Source of the DNA: Nitriliruptoraceae bacterium
Lineage (GTDB): Bacteria > Actinomycetota > Nitriliruptoria > Nitriliruptorales > Nitriliruptoraceae
NCBI GenBank assembly: GCA_003565155.1
Contig: PXDB01000049.1
Coordinates: forward strand, 1 to 64,000
Reading direction: 5' to 3'
DNA length: 64,000 bases
Both the position numbers and the translations under genes were made by a program. The number at the start of each line of letters is the position of its first letter. Position 1 is the first letter of the stretch. The notes under the pieces are model-generated. The model saw nothing but the letters and a program-made list of their open reading frames with translations. It did not search any database and had not been told where the DNA came from. Positions 12,854-20,451 of this stretch are shown piece by piece.

Positions 12854-13987
12854 TCAGCGCTGGAAGGCGTCACGCAGCCGGGAGAGCGGACCACGCCCGC
12901 GGGCGTCCAGCTCCTCCCCCCGGGCCTCCGCCAGCTCGGTCAGCAGCGCACGCTGGTGGCCGTCGAGACCGGTGGGCACCTCGACGCGCACCACGAGCGC
13001 CATGTCGCCGCGCCGTCCACCGCCGCGCATCGGCACGCCCGCGCGACGCACCGTCAGCACGTCACCGGGCTGCGTGCCCGCCGGCACCGGGACCTCGACG
13101 TCCTCGCCGTCGACGGTGGGGACGGTCAGGGTGGTGCCGAGTGCGGCCTGGGATACCGAGACGGTGACCTCGGCCGCCAGGGTCCGGCCGTCGCGCTCGA
13201 ACACCTCGTGCTCGGCGACCCGGATCTGGACGTACAGATCGCCGGGCGGCGCGCCCTGCCGGCCGGCCTCGCCCTCCCCGCGCACGGGGATACGGTCGTC
13301 GTCCTCGAGCCCCGCGGGGATGTCCACCCTCAGGGTCCGGCTCGTCTGGCGGCGCCCCTCCCCCGCGCAGTCCGTGCAGGGGTCGCCGACGGTGCGGCCG
13401 GTACCCCGGCAGGCCTCGCACGGCGCCGCCGTTGCGAGCTGTCCGAAGGCCGTGCGCACCACGCGCTGGACCTGGCCCGCACCCCCGCAGGTGGTGCAGC
13501 CGGTGGGGCCGCTGCCGTCGGCGGCGCCGCTGCCGGCGCAGGTCTCGCAGGCCCTCGGGACGTCGACCTCGACGTCGCGGGCGACACCGGTCACCACCTC
13601 CTCGAGGGTGAGCTCCACCACCACGAGGACGTCGCGACCGGGCTGCTGCCGCCGGCCGCGGCCAGCACCGCCGGAGCGGAACCCGGCGGACTGGCCGAAG
13701 AAGGCGTCGATGACGTCGTCGATGCCGCCGAAGCCCCCCGCCCCGAAGCCGAAGGGGTCACCCGCGCTCGCACGCCCGTTGCTGGTGCCGTCATCGCCGA
13801 ACCGGTCGTAACGGGATCGGCGCTGCGGGTCGGAGAGCACCTGGTAGGCGTGGGTCACCGCCTTGAAGGTGTCCGCATCACCACCGGCGTCCGGGTGGTG
13901 TTCGCGGGCCTTGCGTCGGTAGGCACGCTTCAGGTCGTCCTCGCTGGCGGAGCGGGGGACGTCGAGGAGCTCGTAGAGGTCAGACAC
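12854..13987 (-). CDS. dnaJ: Chaperone DnaJ
   Basis: Hsp40 co-chaperone of DnaK. The J domain carries HPD at 31-33, followed by a Gly/Phe-rich linker (DPFGFGAGGFGG). Four zinc-binding repeats (CETCAGSG, CTTCGGAG, CEACRGTG, CTDCAGEG) lie around 146-205, then the two beta-barrel substrate-binding domains. This is the full type I architecture. GTG start with GAGG close upstream. It lies 45 bases behind hrcA, so HrcA probably controls it through the CIRCE-like element ahead of hrcA. Confidence 0.96.
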   Translation of the reverse strand: MSDLYELLDVPRSASEDDLKRAYRRKAREHHPDAGGDADTFKAVTHAYQVLSDPQRRSRYDRFGDDGTSNGRASAGDPFGFGAGGFGGIDDVIDAFFGQSAGFRSGGAGRGRRQQPGRDVLVVVELTLEEVVTGVARDVEVDVPRACETCAGSGAADGSGPTGCTTCGGAGQVQRVVRTAFGQLATAAPCEACRGTGRTVGDPCTDCAGEGRRQTSRTLRVDIPAGLEDDDRIPVRGEGEAGRQGAPPGDLYVQIRVAEHEVFERDGRTLAAEVTVSVSQAALGTTLTVPTVDGEDVEVPVPAGTQPGDVLTVRRAGVPMRGGGRRGDMALVVRVEVPTGLDGHQRALLTELAEARGEELDARGRGPLSRLRDAFQR

Positions 13988-14032
13988 GGTGCCTCACAGG
14001 TCGTCACAGGGGTGGTGTCGGTGTCCTGCGCC

Positions 14033-15205
14033 TCAGCGGGACAGGTCGGTCAGGGTCGCCTGGAGCTGGTCGGCCACGGCGCGGACCGTGGCCAGCACCG
14101 TCGCGTAGTCCATCCGCGTGGGACCGAGGACCCCGAGGGAACCGGCGGTCACCAGTTGGTAGCGCTGGGCGACCAGGGAGGCGGACCGCAGGTCCTCGAC
14201 CTCGTTCTCCTCCCCGATGCGCACCGTCGGGTGCTCGTCCGCGGTGGCGTCGGCCAGCAGCCGTGCCAGTGTGACGCGTTCCTCGAGCAGCTGCAGGACC
14301 CGGGAGAGGTGGTGTCGCTCGAAGGTCTCGTCGCCGGCGAGCGAGGCCTGCCCACCCACGAACACGTGGTGCACGGTGTCCTCCGCGAGGCTGGGCGCAG
14401 CGGCGTCGGCGACGGCCTGGAGGATCTCCCGCAGCTCCGACGGCGCATCCTCCACCAGCCGTGTGAGGGTGGCGTGGACCTCGCCAAGACGTCGACCGCG
14501 GAGCTGCTCCGCCAGCACCGTGCGGACCCGGTCGAGGTCCCCCTCGGTGGCATCGGCGGGCAGCTCCACGGAGCGCTTCTCCACCCGGCCGGTGTCGGCG
14601 ACGAGCAGCAGCAGCCCCGCGCCGGGGCCGAGCCCGACGAGTTCGCACAGCTTCAGCCGTGCCGCGTCCACGGCGGGCGCGATGACCAGGGACACCAGGC
14701 GGGTCAGCTGGCTGAGCACCGAGGAGGTGCGTGCCAGCAGGTCCTCGACGTCCGCGGCGTTGCCGAGCAGCTCCTGCACGAGCTCGCGTCGGGACCCGTC
14801 CAACGCCGGGTCGGTGCGCAGGTCGTCCACGAAGCGGCGGTAGCCCTTGTCGGTGGGCACACGGCCGGCGGAGGTGTGGGGTTGGGCGATGTAGCCGCGC
14901 GCCTCCAGCGCCGACATCTCGTTGCGCACCGTGGCCGCGGACACGGCCAGGCGCGCCACGTCAACGACCCGCTTGGAGCCCACCGGCTCACCGCGCGCGA
15001 TGTACTCGGTCACGATGGCCCGGAGCACCGCGCGCTTGCGGTCATCCAGGTCGGCATCGTCGGCCTCAAGCTCTCCGCCGAGATGTGGCACCCCGGCGAC
15101 CTCGGCCGGCAGGGACACCTCGACCTGGACGGGGTCACCGCCATCGACGGCGGCTGCCGCGGCGTCGATCGCCGCTCGTGCGATCCGTTCCCCCGCCTCG
15201 GCCAT
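14033..15205 (-). CDS. hrcA: Heat-inducible transcription repressor HrcA
   Basis: Repressor of class I heat-shock genes that binds CIRCE operators and is activated by GroE. The winged-helix region (LDDRKRAVLRAIVTEYIARGEPVGSKR ... SAATVRNEMSALEARGYI) is followed by the HTSAGRVPTDKGYRRFVDDL signature and the GAF-like effector domain. The chosen ATG has GGAGGAGGT nearby, which makes the protein 390 residues, with about 50 residues ahead of the usual HrcA start; the ORF track extends even further. The extension is Ala/Asp/Glu-rich. The gene heads hrcA-dnaJ-rsmE. Confidence 0.93.
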   Translation of the reverse strand: MAEAGERIARAAIDAAAAAVDGGDPVQVEVSLPAEVAGVPHLGGELEADDADLDDRKRAVLRAIVTEYIARGEPVGSKRVVDVARLAVSAATVRNEMSALEARGYIAQPHTSAGRVPTDKGYRRFVDDLRTDPALDGSRRELVQELLGNAADVEDLLARTSSVLSQLTRLVSLVIAPAVDAARLKLCELVGLGPGAGLLLLVADTGRVEKRSVELPADATEGDLDRVRTVLAEQLRGRRLGEVHATLTRLVEDAPSELREILQAVADAAAPSLAEDTVHHVFVGGQASLAGDETFERHHLSRVLQLLEERVTLARLLADATADEHPTVRIGEENEVEDLRSASLVAQRYQLVTAGSLGVLGPTRMDYATVLATVRAVADQLQATLTDLSR

Positions 15206-15247
15206 CCGACACCTCCTCCAGGTCGCGGACGTGCCGAGGGTACCGAC

Positions 15248-15274
15248 CTGGCACTCGCCGGCCAGGTCTGCTAC
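15248..15274 (-). promoter_or_regulatory. CIRCE-like operator upstream of hrcA
   Basis: CTGGCACTC, nine spacer bases, GTCTGCTAC. Against the CIRCE consensus TTAGCACTC-N9-GAGTGCTAA this keeps the exact 9-9-9 geometry with 7/9 and 6/9 matches in the two arms. It ends 43 bases upstream of the hrcA ATG, in the intergenic strip after the VIT gene, the expected place for HrcA autoregulation of hrcA-dnaJ. Confidence 0.65.
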
Positions 15275-15279
15275 CGGCG

Positions 15280-15891
15280 CTACACCTCGATGGTGCCACC
15301 GAGCAGGGTGCCGATGAGGTAGCCGATCAGGCCTGCACCGCCCCCGATGACCAGCAGCCGCAGACCGGACACCACGGCCGGTCGACGGGTCAGGCGCGTC
15401 AGCACGGCCCCCGCACCGAACAGCACGACGCAGCACAACACGATGCTGATCAGCACCGCGTCGATCCCGGTGGTGAAGATGAAGGGCACCAGGGGGAACA
15501 GACCGCCGGTCCCGAACAACGCGGCGTTGGCCGCCGCCGCCCGGTACGGGCTGACGTTGTCCTGCGCCTCGACCACCCGGTGCGCCGCGAGCATCTCCGC
15601 CTGGGTCTTCACGCTGACGTACTCGCCGGCGCCCATCGACACGGCCCCGGAGACCACACCGGCGATGCCGGCGACCACGACGGCACCCGGGCTGATGTTC
15701 GCCCCGGCCACGCCCATGATGAGGCCGAAGTTGCTGACCACCCCGTCCTGGATGCCGAACACACCGGCCCGGATGGTGTTGGAGCGATCCAGGCCGTTGC
15801 CGGTCTCGTCCGCCGGGTGCACGGCGGCCTTCCCATCCACCTCGGCGTCACCTGGGTCACGCTCGGCCGGCTCGGGGCGCTGCTGTGCCAT
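15280..15891 (-). CDS. VIT1/CCC1-family transporter
   Basis: Integral membrane protein of the vacuolar iron transporter family, which moves Fe(II) or Mn(II) across membranes. After a polar acidic N-terminus, AGVFGIQDGVVSNFGLIMGVAGA and SMGAGEYVSVKTQAEM are the family landmarks; about five hydrophobic segments follow, with the last two close to the C-terminus (LRLLVIGGGAGLIGYLIG). At 203 residues it is of usual length for the short bacterial forms. The ATG follows AAGGGGCAGG. It ends just upstream of the CIRCE-like site and is probably transcribed on its own. Confidence 0.88.
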   Translation of the reverse strand: MAQQRPEPAERDPGDAEVDGKAAVHPADETGNGLDRSNTIRAGVFGIQDGVVSNFGLIMGVAGANISPGAVVVAGIAGVVSGAVSMGAGEYVSVKTQAEMLAAHRVVEAQDNVSPYRAAAANAALFGTGGLFPLVPFIFTTGIDAVLISIVLCCVVLFGAGAVLTRLTRRPAVVSGLRLLVIGGGAGLIGYLIGTLLGGTIEV

Positions 15892-16152
15892 GCTGCCTGC
15901 CCCTTGTCGGGCGTGGGTGCCGGCATCCGCGGGATCGCGGGTCGACCGACATCGTCGGCCGGCAACCTACAGACGCCTCTGCGCTCCGTCACCGCAGGTG
16001 AGGCGTCCCTGCACGTGCCCGCCCGAGCGTCCCGGTTGCCCTCGGGCCGCCGGCGGTCGACCTGCCGCTGCCCGCGACGTGGCCTAGGGTGGGGGCGACC
16101 GCCACCACACAACCGCGATCGCGGCAGCAGCCGATCCGTCAGGAGCGCGACC

Positions 16153-16578
16153 GTGTCCACCACCCCGCCCAGTGAGGGGGCTCCCGCCACCGGGACCAGC
16201 GACGAACGCGACACCTCCGAGGTGATCGCGTCGCTGCTCGTCCACGGCCAGGGCCTGCTCAAGACCGAGCTCGAGCTCGCGAAGCTCGAGATCAAGCGCA
16301 TCGTCACCGAGAAGGCCATCGCCGTCGGGCTGGTGGTGTTCGGCGCGGTGCTCGGGCTGTTCATCCTCGCGTTCGTCGGCGTGACCGGTGCCAATGCCCT
16401 GATGCTGGTGGTCGAGCCCTGGCTGGCGTGGCTGATCGTGACGGGCATCTACACCCTGGTGGCGGTCATCCTGCTGCTGGTGGCCATCCGCCTGTTCAAG
16501 CGACCGGTGGTGCCGGAGCACACCAAGGCGGAAGTGGAGACGACCAAGGCGTGGGCGAGCGAGCAGGTGGGCCGATGA
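16153..16578 (+). CDS. Phage-holin-3_6 (DUF1469)-like membrane protein
   Basis: A 141-residue protein with two hydrophobic helices (about 58-80 and 88-112) after an amphipathic stretch LLKTELELAKLEIKR, the layout of the actinobacterial phage holin superfamily III (DUF1469) proteins. The family name is historical and no phage context is seen. GTG start with AGGAG seven bases upstream; the ORF track is far too long at its 5' end. Its stop overlaps the ATG of the next gene (ATGA), so the two are an operon, probably concerned with the cell envelope. A TAGGGT hexamer about 63 bases upstream may be a -10 box. Confidence 0.75.
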   Translation: MSTTPPSEGAPATGTSDERDTSEVIASLLVHGQGLLKTELELAKLEIKRIVTEKAIAVGLVVFGAVLGLFILAFVGVTGANALMLVVEPWLAWLIVTGIYTLVAVILLLVAIRLFKRPVVPEHTKAEVETTKAWASEQVGR

Positions 16579-17195
16579 GCACGGCAGGTGAGGACACGAC
16601 CGGCGACGGTGGCGGCAGCACACAGGAACGCGTGACCGCTGCCGTCGAGCAGGCGAAGGCGCGGGCCGAGGAGCGCGTCGAGCGCTACAAGGCCGAGGCG
16701 GAACGCGCGAAGAACACCGTCACGGAGATGAAGGAGGAGGTCTCCACCGCCGTGGACGACCGCCGCGGCGGACCCGCGACGTCGGTGGAGGACGCGGAGG
16801 CCAAGGCCGCGCAGCTGCGCGCCGGGATCGAGCGGGACCTGGCGACGCTGCAGGCCCGGCTGCCCGATGCCGAGGACGTCTCCGAGCGTGCCCGGTCGCT
16901 GGCCATCAGCGTCGGCGGTGGCCTGGCCGCTGTGACCGGCGTGGTGGTGCTCCTCGGACGACGGCGCGCCGCCAAGGCCGAGGAGCGCGACCTCGAGGCA
17001 CAGGCCGAGGCCCTCGCGAAGGTCCTGGCGCGGGCGGAGCGGATCGAGGTGGCCGAGGAGGAGGACGGCGGTGGTCTGGGCCGCTGGCTGCTCCTGGTCA
17101 CGGGTATCGCCGGTGCCGGCGCGGGTGTGTGGTGGTGGCAGCAGCGCGAGGCGGATCTCGACGTCGACGATCTGTGGGGGCCGACGCCCGAGTGA
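16575..17195 (+). CDS. DUF3618-like membrane-anchored coiled-coil protein
   Basis: 206 residues, coupled to the preceding membrane protein by an ATGA overlap. Residues 18-65 are a long charged helix (AKARAEERVERYKAEAERAKN), residues 72-105 resemble the DUF3618 helix (QLRAGIERDLATLQARLP), then come a short hydrophobic helix at about 112-130 and a second near 172-188 before an acidic end. In actinobacteria DUF1469 and DUF3618 proteins are commonly encoded together; their role is not established, though envelope stability is often suggested. No enzyme motif is visible. Confidence 0.7.
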   Translation: MSTAGEDTTGDGGGSTQERVTAAVEQAKARAEERVERYKAEAERAKNTVTEMKEEVSTAVDDRRGGPATSVEDAEAKAAQLRAGIERDLATLQARLPDAEDVSERARSLAISVGGGLAAVTGVVVLLGRRRAAKAEERDLEAQAEALAKVLARAERIEVAEEEDGGGLGRWLLLVTGIAGAGAGVWWWQQREADLDVDDLWGPTPE

Positions 17196-17213
17196 CGGCG
17201 GCCGCGTGGGCGG

Positions 17214-18404
17214 CTACCGGAGCGCGGTCGCCTCGCCGCCGAGTCCCTCGACGATGGCGACGGCGTTGCGTCGCATGAGCTCGAGGTAGGAGTGCTCCGG
17301 GTCGCCCGGCGCGCCCGGCAGGACGTCGTCGGCGAGCCCGTCGACGTAGCGCGCCCCGGTCTCCTCCGCGATGGCTTCGAGGACCGGGGTCGGGAACTCC
17401 TCGCTGCCGAACACCGCCGGCACGTCACGGTCGTTGATCAGGTCGATCACGTCGCGCACCTCGGAGGCCGAGGGGTCGGTGAAATCCGTGGGCTGCACCG
17501 CCGTCTCGTACTCGAGGCCGTAGTCCCGCGCGAAGTAGGTCCAGGCGTCGTGGTAGGTCACCAGGCTGCGGGCCGACTCGGGGATCGTGTCCACGGCCGC
17601 CTGGACCTGCGCGTGGAGCGTGTCCAACGCATCTAGGTAGGCGTCCCGGTTGGCCGTGTAGGTCGTCGCCCCCTCCGGGTCCTCCTCGCTGAGCTCCGCG
17701 GCGATGCCCTCCACCAGCGCGCGGGTGTTCACCAGCGAGGTCCACACGTGGGGGTTGGGACCGAGCTCGCCCTCGCCGTCGTCGTGGCTGTGCCCGTGGT
17801 CGTCGTCGTGGCTGTGCCCGTGGTCGTTATCGTCGTGACTGTGCCCGTGGTCATCGTCGTCGTGGGAGTGCCCGTGGTCATCGTCACCGTGGGAGTGCCC
17901 GTGGTCGTGGCTGTGGTCGAAGACCAGGTCGGCGTCCTCCAGCGCGTCCTCACCCAGCAGGACCATCCGCGAGTCGGAGGGCAGGTGCTCCTCCGCCATG
18001 CGCAGCGCACCGTCGTTCAGCGCCAGACCGATACCGAGGTAGAGATCCGCACCCGCCAGGGTGATGACGTCGCTCGGCCGCGGCTCGTAGGTGTGGGCGT
18101 CGGCTCCTGCGGGCACCAGCGGTTCCACCGACACCCGCTCGCCGCCCACCTGGGCCACCAGATCCGCGACCGGTGCGACCGTCGCGACCACGTGGAGCGC
18201 CGGCTCCACGTCCGCGTCGTCGGCAGCATCTGCCGCGGTGTCAGCATCGTCCTCGGGGCTCCCCTCCTCTGCCACGACGTCGTCGTCGGCCTCCGCGGCG
18301 TCGACGGCGGTGTCGTCCTCGACCTGGCCGCAGGCGGCGAGCAGCACGGCGAGCCCGACCAGGAAGGCGGGCATGAGGCGACGGCGGGCGCGGGCGGAGG
18401 ACAT
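17214..18404 (-). CDS. znuA: Zinc ABC transporter substrate-binding lipoprotein
   Basis: Extracytoplasmic metal-binding protein of cluster A-I (ZnuA type). Signal peptide with lipobox LLAAC, an acidic spacer of about 45 residues, then the binding domain (HVVATVAPVADLVAQVGG, HTYEPRPSD, HVWTSL, YHDAWTYFARDYGLEYE). A His/Asp-rich loop made of DHGHSHDD-type repeats interrupts the domain after DADLVFDH, as in zinc-specific members, and could scavenge or sense zinc. The ATG chosen has GGAG six bases ahead; the track start 14 codons upstream has none. It follows znuB but also has its own operator/-10 module. Zinc is the likely ligand; manganese is less likely. Confidence 0.93.
   Translation of the reverse strand: MSSARARRRLMPAFLVGLAVLLAACGQVEDDTAVDAAEADDDVVAEEGSPEDDADTAADAADDADVEPALHVVATVAPVADLVAQVGGERVSVEPLVPAGADAHTYEPRPSDVITLAGADLYLGIGLALNDGALRMAEEHLPSDSRMVLLGEDALEDADLVFDHSHDHGHSHGDDDHGHSHDDDDHGHSHDDNDHGHSHDDDHGHSHDDGEGELGPNPHVWTSLVNTRALVEGIAAELSEEDPEGATTYTANRDAYLDALDTLHAQVQAAVDTIPESARSLVTYHDAWTYFARDYGLEYETAVQPTDFTDPSASEVRDVIDLINDRDVPAVFGSEEFPTPVLEAIAEETGARYVDGLADDVLPGAPGDPEHSYLELMRRNAVAIVEGLGGEATALR
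17778..17918 (-). repeat. His/Asp-coding tandem repeats inside znuA
   Basis: Degenerate tandem copies of a 27-33-bp unit encode DHGHSHDDD-like blocks. The core tgcccgtggtc recurs five times at variable spacing, so the tract could change copy number by slippage and alter the metal-binding loop. Confidence 0.8.
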
Positions 18405-18450
18405 CGGTTGCTCCGTGTCGGGCATCACGGTGCGGCGGACCGGCACCTAC

Positions 18451-18470
18451 TGCGAACGACTCGCAGCTTA
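18451..18470 (-). promoter_or_regulatory. znuA promoter/operator module
   Basis: On the minus strand: TAAGCTGCGAGTCGTTCGCA, a TANNNT-type -10 box joined to a 15-bp imperfect palindrome (TGCGA-N5-TCGCA). The same arrangement occurs ahead of znuC. The -10 overlaps the TAA stop of znuB. A Fur-family 7-1-7 operator, most simply for Zur, fits the context. Confidence 0.6.
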
Positions 18471-19424
18471 CCGACGTGGAGAGGGCGGCGCGCCGTCTGC
18501 GGCGTCCATCGCCGCCGTCGCGGTGCGCCCGGCCTGGTCGCCGTCCTGCGTGGTGGCCCGGGCCTGGAGCTCGGACGGGGAGGGGCGTCGACGCGCCGCA
18601 CGCAGTCCCAGTCGGGTGGTGATGCCGCTGACCAGCGCCACCACGGTGAAGGCCAGCGCACCCGTCAGCACGATGGACGGTCCGCTGGGGACGTCGAGGT
18701 GGAAGGAGAGGTACAGCCCGAGGACGGCCGCAGCGACCCCGAGCAGGGTGCTGACCACCAGCATCCGCCCCACCGATCGCGTCAGCAGCCGGGCCGTGGC
18801 GCCGGGGATCACCACCGCCGCGGCGATCAGCAGCACCCCGAGCACCCGGACGGAGGCCACCACCACGGCTGCGGTGATCAGGCTGAAGGTCAGCTCCATC
18901 GCCCCGGTCCGCACCCCGTGGACCCGTGCCACCTCGGTGTCGAAGGTGGTGAACACCAGGGACTTGAACAGCAGGAGGAGCAGCGCGGCGAAGGCGAGGC
19001 CGACGGCGCCCGCCACCGCGACATCGGTCCGGTTGACGCCGAGCAGGTTGCCGAACAGGACCGCCTCGACGTTCAGCCGCGTCGGCACGAGCGCCAGCAC
19101 CGCCACGCCGATGGCGAAGATCGAGGTGGTGACGATGCCGATGGCCGCGTCGGCGTGCAGCCCGCGTTGCCGGGCGACCGCGTCGATCAACAGCGCGGAC
19201 AGGACGGTCGCTGCGATCGCACCGACGTACAGGTCCAACCCCAGGGCCAACCCGACGGCGACCCCGCCCAGCACGCTGTGCGCCAGCCCGTGCCCGATGT
19301 AGCTCATCCGGCGCAGGACGACGAAGGTCGACAGGGCGCCGCTCATGGCGCCGACGAGGACCCCCGCCAGCAGGGCCCGGGTGAAGAACGCGTAGTCCAG
19401 GGGCAGCAGCACCCACTCGGTCAC
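18468..19424 (-). CDS. znuB: Zinc ABC transporter permease
   Basis: ABC-3 family permease with eight or so hydrophobic segments over the first 280 residues. Landmarks are FVVLRRMSYIGHGLAHSVLGGVAVG near the start, DAAIGIVTTSIFAIGVAVL, NLLGV, and LLIAAAVVIPGATARLL near 215. The last 45 residues are polar. It starts with GTG in a GTGA overlap with the ATPase gene, so permease and ATPase are made together. Order ATPase-permease-binding protein. Confidence 0.93.
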   Translation of the reverse strand: MTEWVLLPLDYAFFTRALLAGVLVGAMSGALSTFVVLRRMSYIGHGLAHSVLGGVAVGLALGLDLYVGAIAATVLSALLIDAVARQRGLHADAAIGIVTTSIFAIGVAVLALVPTRLNVEAVLFGNLLGVNRTDVAVAGAVGLAFAALLLLLFKSLVFTTFDTEVARVHGVRTGAMELTFSLITAAVVVASVRVLGVLLIAAAVVIPGATARLLTRSVGRMLVVSTLLGVAAAVLGLYLSFHLDVPSGPSIVLTGALAFTVVALVSGITTRLGLRAARRRPSPSELQARATTQDGDQAGRTATAAMDAADGAPPSPRR

Positions 19425-20311
19425 GACGCGAGCCCGTCCTCACGCCACGGGTCCGGCTGCCGCCCAGGCCCGCCGAGGCCGACCGGCGCGGCGTCCACCA
19501 CCACGACCCGTCCGCCGTCGTGCAGGACCTGCATACGGCCGCCGTAGGTCGCCTCGAGCACCTCCGGGGTGAGCACCCGTTCCGGTCGCCCGTCCGCCGT
19601 GATCCGGCCGTGGAGGCACACCACCCGGGGCAGGTGCGCGGCCACGGCGTTCAGATCGTGGGTCGTCAGCAGGACCGTGAGACCGGCCCGGTGCAGTTCG
19701 GCGAGGACCTCGAGCACGTCGAGTCGGGTCGTGGGGTCGACCCCGCTCGTGGGTTCGTCCAGCAGCAGCAGCTCGCTGCGGCGGTACAGCGCCCGCGCCA
19801 CGAAGGCGCGCTGCTGCTGGCCCCCGGAGAGGTCGGCGAGCCGCCGTCGATGCAGGCCGACGAGCCCGAGGCGGTCGAGCAGCTCACCGGCACGTGCCCG
19901 CTCGGCGCGCGTGAACCAGGGCAGGCGTCGGCTGCTGGCGGCGTCACCGAGCAGCACGACCTCGAGCACGTCGATCGGGAACTCGCGCTCCACGTTGTCC
20001 AGCTGTGGCACGTAGCCCACCCGGGCCGGCGGGCGACGGCGGACCGACGCGCCCAGGACCTCGACACGGCCGCGGTGGAGGTCCGCGCCGGCGGTCAGCA
20101 GCCGCAGCAGGGTGCTCTTGCCGGAACCCGACGGACCGACGATGCCCACCAGTTCGCCCCGCTCCACGGTGAGCGACAGCCCGCTCAGGACCCGGCGCCG
20201 CCCGTACCCCGCGGCGACATCCTCCAGCGCGATCGCGGGCGTGGAGGCCGCCGACTCCAGCCCCAGCTCGAGGGAACCGAGGTCGATGGGCGGTGCGGTC
20301 GTGGCTGACAT
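19421..20311 (-). CDS. znuC: Zinc ABC transporter ATP-binding protein
   Basis: Cytoplasmic ATPase of the metal importer. Walker A GPSGSGKST, Q-loop PQLDNVE, ABC signature LSGGQQQR, Walker B LLLLDEPTSGVD and the switch His in TTHDLNAV are all intact. The ATG used removes 29 codons of the track ORF, which would run through the operator; it starts 37 bases after that site. A C-terminal tail of about 60 residues beyond the core includes PEVLEATYGGRMQVL. First gene of the operon. Confidence 0.93.
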   Translation of the reverse strand: MSATTAPPIDLGSLELGLESAASTPAIALEDVAAGYGRRRVLSGLSLTVERGELVGIVGPSGSGKSTLLRLLTAGADLHRGRVEVLGASVRRRPPARVGYVPQLDNVEREFPIDVLEVVLLGDAASSRRLPWFTRAERARAGELLDRLGLVGLHRRRLADLSGGQQQRAFVARALYRRSELLLLDEPTSGVDPTTRLDVLEVLAELHRAGLTVLLTTHDLNAVAAHLPRVVCLHGRITADGRPERVLTPEVLEATYGGRMQVLHDGGRVVVVDAAPVGLGGPGRQPDPWREDGLAS

Positions 20312-20347
20312 GGGGTCCACGGGTCGTGACGGAGGGGAAGCAGCTGG

Positions 20348-20367
20348 TGCGAACGTTTCGCAGTCTA
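20348..20367 (-). promoter_or_regulatory. znuCBA promoter/operator module
   Basis: Minus strand TAGACTGCGAAACGTTCGCA: a TAGACT -10 box abutting the palindrome TGCGAA-N3-TTCGCA. Aligned with the module ahead of znuA, 16 of 20 positions agree. A repressor bound here would cover the -10 and start point. The adjacent + strand deacylase gene could share this regulation. Confidence 0.65.
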
Positions 20368-20451
20368 CGCCCCACCGGACGGCCGCGCAGCCGTGCACCG
20401 GCCCGACGGCCTACCGTCACCGACCACCTCGACACAGGAGCGGGATCCGTC

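Noticed and set aside
12746-15322. 858-aa plus-strand ORF over dnaJ and hrcA
   Set aside because: Shadow of two certain minus-strand genes.
16153-17195. Prophage remnant because of the holin-family name
   Set aside because: DUF1469 proteins are chromosomal actinobacterial envelope proteins; no endolysin, integrase or structural genes nearby.
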